This document shows positions 1 through 11,330 of a DNA stretch of 24,406 nt, in pieces. The DNA is from Azolla pinnata (Eukaryota > Streptophyta > Polypodiopsida > Salviniales > Salviniaceae), in the NCBI GenBank assembly GCA_037176905.1, contig JBBBWG010010778.1:5058-29463 (forward strand), given 5' to 3'. The position numbers were made by a program, and so were the translations under genes. The notes under the pieces were generated by a model, which had not been told where the DNA came from, ran no database searches, and was given only the letters and a program-made list of their open reading frames with translations. Every line of letters begins with the position of its first letter. Positions within the stretch are counted from its first letter, which is position 1.

Positions 1-24
1 TTAGGCGTTTTTTAGTAAATTTCT
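1..24. mobile_element. Right-end fragment of the TIR element family
   Basis: The first bases (TTAGGCGTTTTTTAGTAAAT) match the right end of the element at 79-507 (TTAGGCATTTTTTGGTAATT). The rest of this copy lies outside the window. Confidence 0.45.
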
Positions 25-25
25 C

Positions 26-77
<52 letters not shown>

Positions 78-78
78 T
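25..78. repeat. (ATT)n microsatellite
   Basis: A nearly pure ATT/TTA trinucleotide run of about 17 units lies between a truncated element end (1-24) and the left terminus of the element at 79. Confidence 0.95.
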
Positions 79-507
79 GGGAGAATTACCCGATAGATTA
101 CATTTTAACGCCCAACAAAACCCAGAAATTACTAATTACAGAACTCCTTGCTTTTGGAAAATTAACGCGCGATTGATTGATTAACACCACATTGATTCAT
201 TGTGAGCTCGATTAGCATCGAGTTAGCTAATTGATTTAATGCTCGATTACTCGATTAATGCCAAATAATTGCGTTAATCAGTCGATAAGACTCTAAAATT
301 ACTATCGTTTGCTAATCGAATATAGTTAGGGATCGATTGGGATCAACTAGCGGGAAGTGATTAGGAATAAAATCAATACTAAAGGGAATTAATTGAGTGT
401 TAATTTTTAGTGGAAGATAAGATTAGACGTTAATCTATAATTTCTGAGTTCAATATGTTTTACAATGTAATTTATAATTTGGTTAGGCATTTTTTGGTAA
501 TTCTCCC
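79..507. mobile_element. Non-autonomous TIR element, copy 1 (429 bp)
   Basis: Perfect 12-bp terminal inverted repeats: GGGAGAATTACC at 79-90 and GGTAATTCTCCC at 496-507. Subterminal inverted motifs are TTAACGCCCA (105-114) and TAGACGTTAA (424-433). The interior is AT-rich and non-coding, with repeated GATTAAT/TCGATTA words. Flanks TTATTATTT (70-78) and TTATTACTA (508-516) are similar and may be a decayed 9-bp target duplication, but the left flank is an (ATT)n run, so this is weak. Its right half resembles the left half of the element at 21738 read backwards, which defines a family. Confidence 0.7.
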
Positions 508-519
508 TTATTACTATTA

Positions 520-880
520 GGGTAAAATACAAAAAAAAACACATGGCAAATTAAAAAATACAAATTAACGCCTACTACTATTTTCTAATTGGTGTTAGCA
601 CTAATTAAGCCATAATCTTCATCACTCCCAATGTCATTAGGCCATTATCACAATCAACTAATGCAATTACTATTAATTATGTAATGTAGTTGGAGCATTC
701 TCAAAGAAGTTGCTCCATCATCAATTAACCTTTGATTTGGCTGGACCCTAATTTTAGTGACCCTAACATCCGATACTTACATCGAGGGCGATCGAGATTA
801 TGACTTGATTAGCAGGACCACCGATTAGGAAATAACAGTACTGAGACTAGGCGTTAATTTGTAATTTCTAATTTGAGATG
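520..880. mobile_element. Related TIR element, copy 2, degenerate ends
   Basis: CAAATTAACGCCTA at 561-574 and its exact reverse complement TAGGCGTTAATTTG at 848-861 form a 14-bp inverted repeat. The same 14-mer occurs in the element at 21738. The left end GGGTAAAATAC (520-530) is a diverged version of the terminus of copy 1. It begins only 12 bp after copy 1 ends. The right border is not clear. Confidence 0.5.
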
Positions 881-1652
881 GTTGGGTCTGCCAATACTTG
901 CCAGGCTGTAGTCATTAGATGATAGTCAGTGATCTCAGCCATAGTTTTTTGGATATCTTTGGTTTCTCTACCCTAGACGATGGACACTTCTGCTTACTAG
1001 CAACATTGAACGTGGGCTCCATGCTGGATAATTGTCAAGTGATGGTTTGTGATCTCAGCCATAGTATTTCGAATTCTGGATCTTTGGATCTCATCGCATG
1101 ATTAAGATTCCAGGTAATAGCCTGCATACTGCCTAAAACATATTTGGGGCAGAGTCCATAAAGAACTGGAAGACCAGTAAAACACGAGGGTAAATAAAAT
1201 ACACGGTTCTGAGAAATGCCACGTTCTAGGAAATTTCGTGTCAAGTTTCATAGAGCCTCGAAATTCTCGAGGATGGTGTTTTGAGGGCTTGATTCGTACG
1301 TGGGCTTCTACGTGTTGTACTTGTTTCGAGCTATAATTTCGCATCCAGATAGTATTCACTTTGATGTGCATCTTGGATGTTGTCGCGATTTGAAGCAGTA
1401 AGAAGTCTGAATGGCTAAAAATTCTGGTCTATCTGAAGCATCTTCAAATTTGTAGTTTTTTTTTCACCAATGTGAGTCTCGTTTTACTGGAACATATGCC
1501 TATAAGACGTCTTGTTCATCGAAGAAAGCATCAACACAAAAGCCACTCAATCGTTGCTATCCCTTGCAGACGTTTGATCCATTTTGGCTGTAGATTTGAA
1601 GAATATCACCCAAATGTTATGAACAAGCGAGACAGAGAAGATCATTTTTTAA

Positions 1653-1966
1653 CATTCTAAGATAAATGTTTGGGTTGGCAGTTTTGTAACAAAGAACAAG
1701 TTTGGATGGTTGCTTACTGTAGGAAGGGCTAGTTGGGTACATAGATCTAGATACGGTGGCTATAAACAATTCTTGGCAAATTTGGACATACATTTGGACC
1801 AACTAGGGATTCAAGAGATTGTTTTTGGAAAGATCCATTTCTTTTCTACAGACAAAAAATTTTAGTTCTTCCAGACTACAAAGCGGGAACCATAGCTGCG
1901 GCAGAAAAACGTATAAAAGATTTCAATGTTATCGTCCCTTCTACTTTAGTAAAAGGGACACAATGA
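1653..1966 (+). pseudogene. Frameshifted coding-like remnant, family not recognised
   Basis: An open frame without a start codon runs 1653-1862 (70 codons; includes INVWVGSFVTKNKFGWLL and DIHLDQLGIQEIVFGKIHFF) to a TAG. The neighbouring frame continues 1862-1966 with protein-like sequence (VLPDYKAGTIAAAEKRIKDF) to TGA. The switch falls at the A6T4 homopolymer 1854-1863, as expected of a slipped frame in a decayed gene. I do not recognise the family; a transposon-derived or host gene fragment are both possible. Chance open frames cannot be excluded. Confidence 0.3.
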
Positions 1967-2291
1967 AATGGATCTATCATCCTCGTTTGGATTTTTCCAC
2001 CTCCAATCTCCTAAACTTGCACTACTTTTGTCCTCCACAAAGGCAAGACTTCTCTCACACTATTCCCCATCCAAAGCTTAATGGCATTTGTCTCAAAACT
2101 TTGTGATAATTTTTTTGTATATCTCTAATTGTATGGCTCCATAATTACTTTTTTGATCATGGGTTCTACATATTATGGTTATTAAATCTCTCTAAAGCTT
2201 CAAATAATCCCTCTAAGGGAAGTAATTTGTAGTCCACAGGCAAGTTTGATCTTAAAAAGAAAAAGATAAATCCAAAATGATCTGATTAATG

Positions 2292-2312
2292 ACACACACA
2301 CACACACACACA
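2292..2312. repeat. (AC)n microsatellite
   Basis: A pure dinucleotide AC run in the intergenic region before the CIP7-like promoter. I see nothing else definable from 2107 to 2590. Confidence 0.9.
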
Positions 2313-2593
2313 TTCAAAAAACAATAGCAAAGATTACATCCATCATCCACGGTAAAAATATCAATTGTCACCGATGGAGTGTAAGTTGTTACAGTCCAGA
2401 AGTAAAGATATCAATCATCATCCTAGAGATACGAAGGTTAGAAGTGCAAATCGTTTAGAGTTCCCAATAATATTGTGGTCAGATTCAAACTATGGTTCGG
2501 TAATAAAAAAGTAACCAACTTACCACTAGCACAAGTTAAGCAGGAAAAAAAAAAGAATAGATAAAACCCAATCTAAGCACATAAAATCAAACA

Positions 2594-2600
2594 TATATAG
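2594..2600 (+). promoter_or_regulatory. Possible TATA box of the CIP7-like gene
   Basis: TATATAG followed directly by CCAATTGG lies about 390 bp before the ATG. A start about 30 bp downstream would give a leader of roughly 360 nt ending in a strongly pyrimidine-rich tract (about 2895-2980). The element is position- and motif-based only; the AT-rich surroundings make chance matches common. Confidence 0.3.
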
Positions 2601-2829
2601 CCAATTGGCAAATGTTTTCATTTAATACTGCAGAGTTTTGAGATCTTTTCTAAAAGGAAAAAAACAACAAACAAAACTCTATTATGTGTGCTAAGTAAGA
2701 GGGGGTTCTTATGGGATTCAAAGTGTGCTTGTTTGTGTGTGTTTGAGGGTTAAGCAAAGAAACCAGAGGTTTTCAGCTGCTGCTGCTTCTTGCTCACTGC
2801 TTCCAGCTTCACTCAACCCATGCTTCGCC

Positions 2830-2883
2830 ATGGCTGATCGACAGCGCACGGGCGTGGATCTTCCCCTCCCCGAGCTCCCCTAG
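2830..2883 (+). promoter_or_regulatory. Upstream ORF in the leader of the CIP7-like gene (17 codons)
   Basis: ATG at 2830 sits in a strong initiation context (GCCATGG) and runs 17 codons, beginning MADRQRTG, to TAG at 2881-2883. It is in a different frame from the main ATG and ends 106 nt before it. A second, overlapping uORF of five codons starts at 2820 (MLRHG, stop ending 2837). If the transcript starts upstream, near the TATA-like motif, both would precede the main start and could reduce its translation. Confidence 0.4.
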
Positions 2884-2989
2884 CTCCCCCCGCACCCGCA
2901 CCCCCTCCTTTCTGCTCCAAAGTCTTCTTTTTTTCTCTTTCATCTTTCAAAAATTTGGCTCGTTTTCTCTCCTGTCAAACGAAGAAAGC

Positions 2990-5900
2990 ATGGATGCCGG
3001 CTCGACCCTCGACTACCTAGAGTTCCGTATCTCGGCGTCTTCCAATTCCAGGTACTCTTCCGTTAATTTGGTCTTCTCCCGCTCCTTCCGTTTTCCACGA
3101 CAGATCTTTACCCGATGTGCTGTACTCTTCTTTTTGTTGGCGCGTATTTTGTTCTCGTCTCCATCTGGTGAAGAAGATCTTCAAAATTTGCCCTTTTCAC
3201 GTTAATTTGGCTTACATTTCGCGTAGTAGCAGTAGCAACAGCAGCAGTAGTAGTAGGAGGAGGATATATGTGAGAGATTTATCCATTGAAGTAGATATGT
3301 TCAATCTTTACTTTCAATTTTTACACGAAATTGTGCTTTTCTTTAAACTTTATTGGCTTCGGCAGCAATGGCGTTAGTGGTAGCGGTTGTAGTAGCAAGA
3401 CATGTGAGCTCTTCATCTCTTCAAGAGGTGTGAGAGAGAAGGTAGCCTCAGGATCTCTCAATACTTTTCTTGGACATGTGAGAGCAGCTCGTGAACAATA
3501 TGCCGAGGATTCACACAGGATGGACATATGCCTCCATGAACCACTCGACAGTAAAGATGGCCACCGCCCGTGGTTCACTAAAATAACCATACAAAGGTTA
3601 CGACTGATCACATGTTCTAATTGTTTTCTGTCCAAGGCATTGAATGAGGTCCATTGCAATTATGCACACATACATGTTTACATGTAGTTGCATATCTGTA
3701 TTTATGTACGTTTATAATTGAGACACATATCTATAATGCACATACATATATATAGATAAATACACGTACAGATATTTACATATATTATTCATGCATAGAT
3801 ATATATGTGTGTGCTTGTGTGTATGTATACATATATATGTTTTTTTTTTCTGCGTGTGCGTGTGTGTTTGCATACTTATCCATGTATCTAATGCAGATAC
3901 TTATGTATGTGTATTATTTTTACTCTCAACTAATTTATGGAATTTGAATATCTAGATTTGTGCTGTTTGTGAGCGCTCCTGAGGTTTTGGAGCGTGTAAA
4001 GACCATAGAGGATGAGCTGGTCCAGCTTGAGCAAGTGAGGAACTCTCAAGCTAGTAGCTTGTTAGAGGTACAGTTTTTGAACCTGCTTTTGTAAATGTTC
4101 CATCTTTCACAAATTGAAGCTTGCGCACCCTATAATATGAACTAAGAAATGTCTTGAATGTCATTGGTTTGGTCACATAATTCGTTGCAGTTTTAGTAGA
4201 GGACATTCCAAGCCATCCTAACCGGTTTTGGGTTTGATAAGTACTTTGAAAGAGGTTTGTTTCTCATAAAATCCGAGAATTTCTCTTCTGATAATGGAAC
4301 TAAGAATCAATCCAGCGGCCATTTTGTTCCAAAGAACGAAGAACATTCAAGTTGATAGTTATAGCATGTTTCGTTTTGTAAATCCAAAAATCTTAACCCT
4401 GACAATGAAGATTTAAACCTGTACCAATCACTATGGTAGTTTATGTCCTAGAATTACAGCTATGGCAATGAACCATGAATTTCCCTCAACAAATCCATGT
4501 AAATTACGAATCCACTTCAGAAGTCTGATACAATTGGAAGCCTGACAATGGCTTTTGATCGTTTATTTTTAGCTTCTTATCATGGTTTTAACCTTACGTG
4601 TCTTGTCTTTTGCTTTATTGTAAGTTTGTTCTTGTTTGAGATGACTATTCATTCAAAATGTAGCAGTGCTATGTGCTCTGAAGCCATTACGAGCTAATGC
4701 ACATTTCGAATGTATTGTTTTACAGAGCAGGGATCCATCACTTGGTGCTGACCTTATCTCCAACAATGGTATGCTTCGTTGAACCCAGTCTATGCTCAAT
4801 CTGATGGCAACCCTTTACTACTTGCATATCCACCTTCATTTATTTTCGGGCATACGAATGCCTCAGCAATCACCATGAACATGTAAACCTGCGTGGACCT
4901 AGATATTAAATATTTGAGCTTCTATGTTGTGAAAATTGTGATAAACGCATGTGTATGTCTATAATCTATGAATTAAGGAAACAAAACCCAGCATTCCATG
5001 TTGTGTTTTAATTTAAATGGTTGAAAAACAAGTATGGTTAATTTCCAGATATTATGACTACGGCTCCATTTGAAGGGGATGAATACAATTCAATCAGCAA
5101 TAACGTGGAGTCATCAAAGTAAGTAATCTTCTGGGTTTCCTTCTGGGGTTCACTATTAGTAATAATTAATCCTCATCCATACGAATCTCCTCCTTGTAGG
5201 AGACAGCTACTAAAAGCAATGGATATACGTTTAGATGCATTGCAACAAGAACAGTGGGTGGCTTTTTCTAGAGCTGTCAAAGCTGGATTCGAAACTCTTG
5301 TACTTGAAGATCTGATATCTTTTGCGGAGTTTTTTGGAGCTGATCGTCTTTGGTAATACTTATTTTCTCTATTTTCCTGGTGAATTGTGATGAATTTTCA
5401 TTGTATGTCTATGTCTAGGTTCGTCCATGCATGCATTTCTGGAGTATATGCGTGTTTATACTGCTGGATGGGCACATATAAGTAGTTTAAAATTGATATT
5501 CAAATGCTCGATGTAAAATATGCTTCTGGGTTTCAACCTTAGTCTGAAAGTAGCATATCCAATACACATGTATTTTCCACTTCTGCACTCAGCTACCATT
5601 TAATCATGCGAACCATTTAATCCTGTGCCTATGACCTGATATGGATGCTTGGATATTTAACATTTTCAAGTGTCTCTCTTAACCTAATCTGGGATGGCAA
5701 GTAAGAAAGGGGCTGCCATCCGGTTCAGCAACTTTCTGGCTTATGTGTCACATCCATAACTGATTGAGAGATATATACACTGAACTCGAGGTCTATTCTA
5801 TTATAGGAAGCATTTTTCTTGTTTGACCGTTCATTGAGAATCCTACTATAGTATTGTCATGTGACTGACATGAGCATCATTTTTGTACTGTATAATATGA

Positions 5901-8900
5901 TATTTTTATGGGAAAAAACAGAGATAGAGTTCAGAGTATCATACCGGAAAACTGATTTCTTTGACGTTTATCATATTGAGCATTGCAGTACAGCGTGTGT
6001 GTGGTTCTTGGAGCTCTCGAGAAAAAGGCAACGCAATGATGTGAAGGGAATGGACGCAGTGAAGCACTCACCATCAGTCCTATTCAGTCAGATACGGAAT
6101 GCAAACGGGGAAGAAATAGTAAGTAGACAATCAATATCACAACTACCATCAGATGACCTCTTAAATACCTGTTCAGAAAATATTGGAAACCCGAAAGGTG
6201 TCCTTCATAGGACATCTCCAAGGAGGAGATCGATGTCTCCTCTGAAGAAAGTTCAGGTCGGGAGGTTTGCGAACCGTCGTTCCAGCTCGGTAGTAATCCG
6301 CAGCATTAACTTTTTCTCTTCTCATGGAGGATCGAAGGAGACAAACAGCAACATGGAGATTAGTAGCAGCGATAATGATGAACAAGAGAAGAATCTTGAT
6401 GTTGAAGAGTATAGTGATGGTAGAGCATCTCTTTTACCTGCAAGAAGGCTTAGTGTTCAGGCTGCGATCAGTCTTTTTGAAGGAAAACATAAGGATCCAT
6501 CGGAGCCACTGACACGGCAGAGGTCTCTGCGGCAAGAAACTTGCAGAAATTTATCCGACAGGTCTACTAAGCCTTTATTTAGCCAGGCCGAGTCTAATCA
6601 GGTACAAAAAAAACAGCTTGGAAAGAAAAGTTTTTTGACAAAAGATATTTCTCAATTAATGTCCAACGACCAGAATATATCCTTGAAAGGTGAATTCAAG
6701 CCAACAAATGTGGTTCCTTGTGTAAGCCAGGAATCCTCAAATTTGAGTTATACCACAGATTTCGGTTCTCATAAGAAAGATCTGGAGTACAGATCAAAAG
6801 TTAGGCCACAAATATTAATACATTCTGAAGTAGAATCTGATGTAGCTGGTTCAGAAATGTGTAGCAAGTTTTCTAATTGTAGTTCAGCTGAAGGGGATTT
6901 ATCCAGCAGTCTGACAAGTGTCTCTGCGGGCCCAGATATAAGTAGTATTCTGGAATCAAAAAAGTCAGCTCATATTCCTAACCTCCAAGTTACAGCAGAA
7001 AGAAACATGAAGTTATTACAAGAAAGTCTGTCTGCAGTTGAACATAATCATTTTCAAGAAGAACCTTTGAGGGGCTCTGAGATAATGCCCTCTCCCAGTC
7101 TTGTGAACAAGGAGGCTCTTGCTAGCGTTATCGATCATACAATTCCACATGTGGAACTTAACAGTCGGTATGAAGGAAGGTTTTATCAGCACTATCAGAA
7201 GTTAAGAGATGCTAAGATGATGGAAGAACAACAATCAAAACGAGATGAAAGAGAAGCCAAACTTAGATTAATGGAGGAGACACTGGAATTAAGGAAATCA
7301 GAGATGAATGCTAGGATAGCTAAGCTATGGACAGAAGGCAGAAACCCTGAAGTTCGTGTTGCCAAACTGGTTGCTTTCAGGCAGAACTTATGCAGTATGC
7401 ATGAGCCTCAGGTAATAAGCTATCCCCTACATTTATCTGATGGTCTTTCTTCTTTGTGTAAACTGCCGTATTTCTTATCACTTCTGACAGGACGACATCA
7501 GTAAGGAGCATATCAAGCAATCAGGAACAGCTCTTGAAGTGGGAGATTGTTTACTGGATAGCAGTCCTCCGTCTCCTCCTTTAACTCCACGAGCAGCTAA
7601 AGAACAGCCTCTCGTACCAAAATTCTGCAAAGTAAAGAAAGGTACTTTGTCATTCCAGAAACCAGCAAAAACTCCGCGGAGTAATACACAAACACCGTCA
7701 GTGTCACCAAAATCTACACCCAGAGGTGCAGTTGATAGAATGTTGGCTTATTGATCATCTGGTTCTTGTAGTCTTGGAAATAATCCTCTTTCTTATTCGG
7801 TTCCTTGCTTCTCAGAACTGAAGAAGGAGAATGCGAAATTAGCTTCTGGGAAGTCCCCTGGATCAAGTCTTACTCATCCAAAAAACAGTAGCATCTCTGG
7901 AGATACAAGAAAACATTCGCTTCTAGAATGTAATGATAGCATTCCCATCCAAAATAATTGTAACAATAAGAACACAAGGAGTAAATCCATGGCACATATG
8001 CGGCGTAGTTTGGCAACCAATGGACCGAATATCCTACCAGCGCATGACAATCAGACATCACTTTCTTCAAGTGGGAACGAAGAAGTTAAAGTTGAGACAT
8101 CTCTTCCAAGCAAGATAAGAAGAAGTGCTGTTGCTCCGTTCCAAGAAGCGAAGCCATTTTTACGGAAGGGATCTGGGATTGGTCCTGGAGCTGGATCTGG
8201 TGTAATGAAGTTGAAGGTCGTTTCAATGCCTGATGCTATAGCCAAGACCTCTGATGAAGATGGCTTGTCAACACCTATGAAGGATTCTGACGAAGATGTT
8301 CCAACAAATAAAGAGTTTATCGATGAGAAAGATGACGGCAATAGTATTGCAAACGAGGGAGGAGTTGCATGTCAAAATAATGCAACATGTCTTGTCGACG
8401 AAACTGGAGTAAAGGAAATAGGAGTCGATGCCAATATGGTGTCAACTGCAGAAGAGATAACGCATCACTTAAATGATGGTTTGTTTTCTGCACCCATGTT
8501 GTCTGACGAGGAGAAGCTGATAAATAAATCTTCTGTAAAAGATGGAGTGTTACTTGAAAGGAGACAACAGATGACATCCTTACCTGTAGGCTTCGAAATA
8601 CAAGACGAATATGATGGGTCCTTGGAATCAAACCAGGGCTTAGAGAACCTGGGGACATCCTGTCTCGGGAGTGAAATTATTGTTCACAAGTCTCACAATG
8701 AAATAGCACAACACGAAACAGAATCAAGTAGTATTAATATAGGAAAATCTTGCAGAGAATCCCTTCATGAAGGGCAAGACAACAACACTCCTGTACCAAA
8801 GCTGCTTTTTGATAACACACCTCGGTTATTGCAAAGGGAGATATCTGCTGCCGGTTCAGCATCTTTTCATGCTAATCTTGATTGTGAAGGACACTCCTTA

Positions 8901-10254
8901 TTAAAGCAAAGGATTCTAATGGATACTTCCCCAGTAGAATGCGCAGCATCTGTTACCAGAATGGGTGAATCCCCTGTTGCAAGTCCAATTTCTCGGAACT
9001 CGTCTCACATGCAATATCCTTCTGGGACTGATAGTATCCAAACTCACAAAAGGTGTGGTAGTTCTTCTGAGAAACCAGTTGTGGTCGTAGTTCCACCCAA
9101 GGAGCCAGCGAAGGGACTGAAACGGCTTTTAAAATTTGCTCGCAAAGGTCGTGCATCTCCTGAAATTATTCTTGCAGATTGTCTTTCAGCATCAACGACC
9201 TCAGAAGGTGATGATGATATTGACAACCAAAAGGCATGGAGTCAGTCTGTGAATGATCTTCTGAAGTCCAGAATGCAGGATAGAAGATCAAAAGACTTTA
9301 GTGATCATGGTGTCAGTCACGAGATAGGATCAGGTGAATGAGTTGGTAGTTAGTTTGACATTCATGGCATATCATTTGATGCTTTCAATTTCATTTTTGT
9401 TTCATCCAGGATTCTATGTGCTCGGATAGACATGCGAGAAATTAAGACATAGGATGACTTGGTGATTGGATTCATACACAGGGAACATACAGTGCCTTCA
9501 GAATCATATGCTTGGATGGACATTTAAATCATGCATTTCAGTTTTCTCAGTGAACCCTGTTGCATGAACTCAAGTTCAAAGAATCTTACATGAAACCTAT
9601 ATTTTTGGTTTGTTGCAACAGGACAATCACTACAGAGTTCTATTCCGATACCCCCTTCCAACTTCAAGTTAAGAGATGATCATGTATCTGGGAGTACGCG
9701 CCTGAAAGGTATACGAAATTGTTGATGCTCCATTTGCAGTTTAATGGATTTGGAATTCCAAGTTTAAGGTTGCTTGTTGGGTCCCCACATTTGTCTCAGT
9801 GCTTGCGAAAGATTCCAACCGGGATTTGGAAATTCATTCAATGCTTGCTTGAGGCTCCGAAATTGTTTCAATGCAATTTGAAGATTCCATGATTAATTGC
9901 ATGCTGATTGAAACGTCAAAGATTTGTTTAATGTCTATTTAAGTTCAAGCTTGTCAGAAATTCCAAAGAGTTTGATGCATGTAATGTGCATTTTTGGTTT
10001 CAAACATTTGTTTCAAGTTCTTATATGAGATGTTGAATTCGATTCACTGTTGTTTTTGAGTCACTGGCCTAAAATTGGAGTTTCTCTTGTTGGGTATTGC
10101 AAAGATAAGATCTGAGAAATCGGATACTCTGCTTAATTGAGATTCAAAAGGGCTGATTTAGTGCTTGTTTTTATGTTTTCCATGTTTAGCACCAAGGTCA
10201 TTCTTCTCTCTTTCAAATTTTCGGAGCCGAGGCAGTGAAGGAAAATCGCGGTAA
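2990..10254 (+). CDS. COP1-interacting protein 7-like (CIP7-related) protein, 10 coding exons, with one in-frame TGA
   Basis: Exons from GT-AG sites with matching phases: 2990-3051, 3366-3596, 3956-4067, 4726-4768, 5049-5118, 5200-5352, 5989-7411, 7491-9333, 9622-9708, 10190-10254; TAA ends at 10254. The sum is 4,089 nt, 1,362 residues if the TGA at codon 786 is passed. Family-like blocks in order: N-terminal [32 protein letters not shown] across the exon 2/3 junction (about residues 89-108); an alpha-helical block with [11 protein letters not shown] and [10 protein letters not shown] (exon 6); [15 protein letters not shown] (about 303); [13 protein letters not shown]; a charged coiled-coil-like stretch beginning [15 protein letters not shown] (about 619-680); [14 protein letters not shown] (about 796); [15 protein letters not shown] (about 918); [12 protein letters not shown] (about 1238); and the C-terminal [17 protein letters not shown]. 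This order is that of plant CIP7-related proteins, which are nuclear or light-signalling associated; the molecular activity is unclear. Exon 2 could instead start a few codons later in a Gly/Ser-rich stretch. The internal TGA makes the status uncertain: intact through splicing, or a truncated allele. Confidence 0.85.
3700..3880. repeat. TA/TG/CA-rich low-complexity tract in intron 2 of the CIP7-like gene
   Basis: An alternating purine-pyrimidine tract of TATATA, TGTGTG and CATACA words plus a T9 run fills much of intron 2 (3597-3955). Confidence 0.7.
7642..7815 (+). other. Candidate exitron (in-frame removable segment) holding the TGA stop of the CIP7-like gene
   Basis: The reading frame of exon 8 (7491-9333) is open throughout except for TGA at 7752-7754. 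The segment 7642-7815 begins at AAAG|GTACTT and ends at CTTGCTTCTCAG|A, both good plant splice sites. It is 174 bp (58 codons), and both borders fall after the first base of a codon, so splicing keeps the frame and yields a 1,304-residue protein. It would also delete the family-conserved NPL..SVP.FS residues coded just upstream of 7815, which suggests the segment was once constitutive coding sequence. Retention gives a 785-residue truncated product. The splice sites and frame are seen; actual splicing is inferred. Confidence 0.45.
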
Positions 10255-10397
10255 TCAGATTCAATGGCTGCTTTTGGAGTTTTTCCAGCCGATCACTTTA
10301 TACATTTACATAAATATACTGACATTTTTCCTGTAGAACTCTTTACCATTCTTGAAAATAGAAAACATATGTATATATTCTGATCACTTCTCCCCCC

Positions 10398-10583
10398 CTA
10401 AACCCTAATTGCTCTCAACACATCTGAGTATTCTGGTTTTTCAAGGGCTGCAAGTCCGCGAGCCTGACATGCTGCTGTGAAGTGGTAATGCACTGGACGC
10501 CAGGATTTTTGTGGGTCATTCAGTATCCTGGTTAGATCAAGATATATTGCTTGAAAAGCTACAGTTGTTGTAGTCTTTGCCAT
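10398..10583 (-). pseudogene. Unrecognised coding-like fragment downstream of the CIP7-like gene
   Basis: A 61-codon minus-strand frame beginning MAKTTTTVAFQAIYLDL contains KSWRPVHYHFTAACQARGL and KPEYSDVLRAI, which look like genuine protein sequence. Just upstream on the same strand is a good acceptor (TTTGTTTCTTTAG|GC at about 10666/10665), after which another frame reads ATETYYFHGAVFNHAENLE. The two are in different frames, so this may be a decayed or frameshifted gene fragment, or two exons. I do not recognise the family. Confidence 0.3.
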
Positions 10584-11073
10584 TGAACCGATTGAAGTTC
10601 CGTTGATTCGAGATTTTCAGCATGATTGAATACTGCTCCGTGGAAGTAATATGTCTCCGTTGCTGCCTAAAGAAACAAACAGGTAGTGTACCTTCTTCAT
10701 GAGAGGAGATCGTTACGTCCGTGATAATTTGCTTGTCATTCACCGGCATGGTAAGGATTGATCTAAATTTGGATTCAATTGCACAACATTGCGTTTTCTC
10801 GTCATGTCTCAGTATATAATAATATGCATTTCAGAAGTAGATTTCTACAGAGGCGTGGATGTTTTGTAAATCATAACCAGTATGCTGAGACATGCTAAGG
10901 ATTCAGGAACATATGGGTGTACAAGCAACTGGGTTGCTTTTGTGCTTTTTTTACATGTGAAATTCACATCAAAACCACAGTATGTTTTTATCACCTAAAT
11001 AATGGATGTCATGTTGAGAAATCACTGGTCTGACATTGATCTGATCTATGATCGGTTCGACAAGCCGTCAGAA

Positions 11074-11330
11074 ATGCATTCGATCCAATCGAGTTCATAC
11101 ATAAAATAAATACATGGGAAGATGCATTTCGATCCGATTAAGTTCATACGCAAATAGTTAAACATGCAAAGATGCATTCAATCCTATCAAGATCATATCC
11201 ACAAATACCTGCAAAGATGCGCTCAATCCTGTCAAGATCATGGATAAATACCTGCAAAGATGCACCCAATCCAATCAAGGTCATGCATAAATACATGCAT
11301 TCGATCCAATCAAAGTTCATGCGTACATTC
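11074..11330. repeat. Degenerate tandem repeat, six units of about 35-50 bp
   Basis: Units beginning ATGCATTC/ATGCACCC and containing AATCC(A/T)ATCAAG.TCAT start at 11074, 11122, 11172, 11217, 11260 and 11295. The unit consensus ends AAATACCTGCAAAG. The spacing drifts from 50 to 35 bp. Confidence 0.8.

Noticed and set aside
7752..7754. TGA as selenocysteine or programmed readthrough
   Set aside because: Land plants lack the selenocysteine machinery, and the following TCA does not match the known leaky CTA context.
7725..7771. A 46-47-bp mini-intron (GTGCAG...TTGTAG) to remove the TGA
   Set aside because: Too short for a plant intron, and it would break the reading frame before the conserved NPL block.
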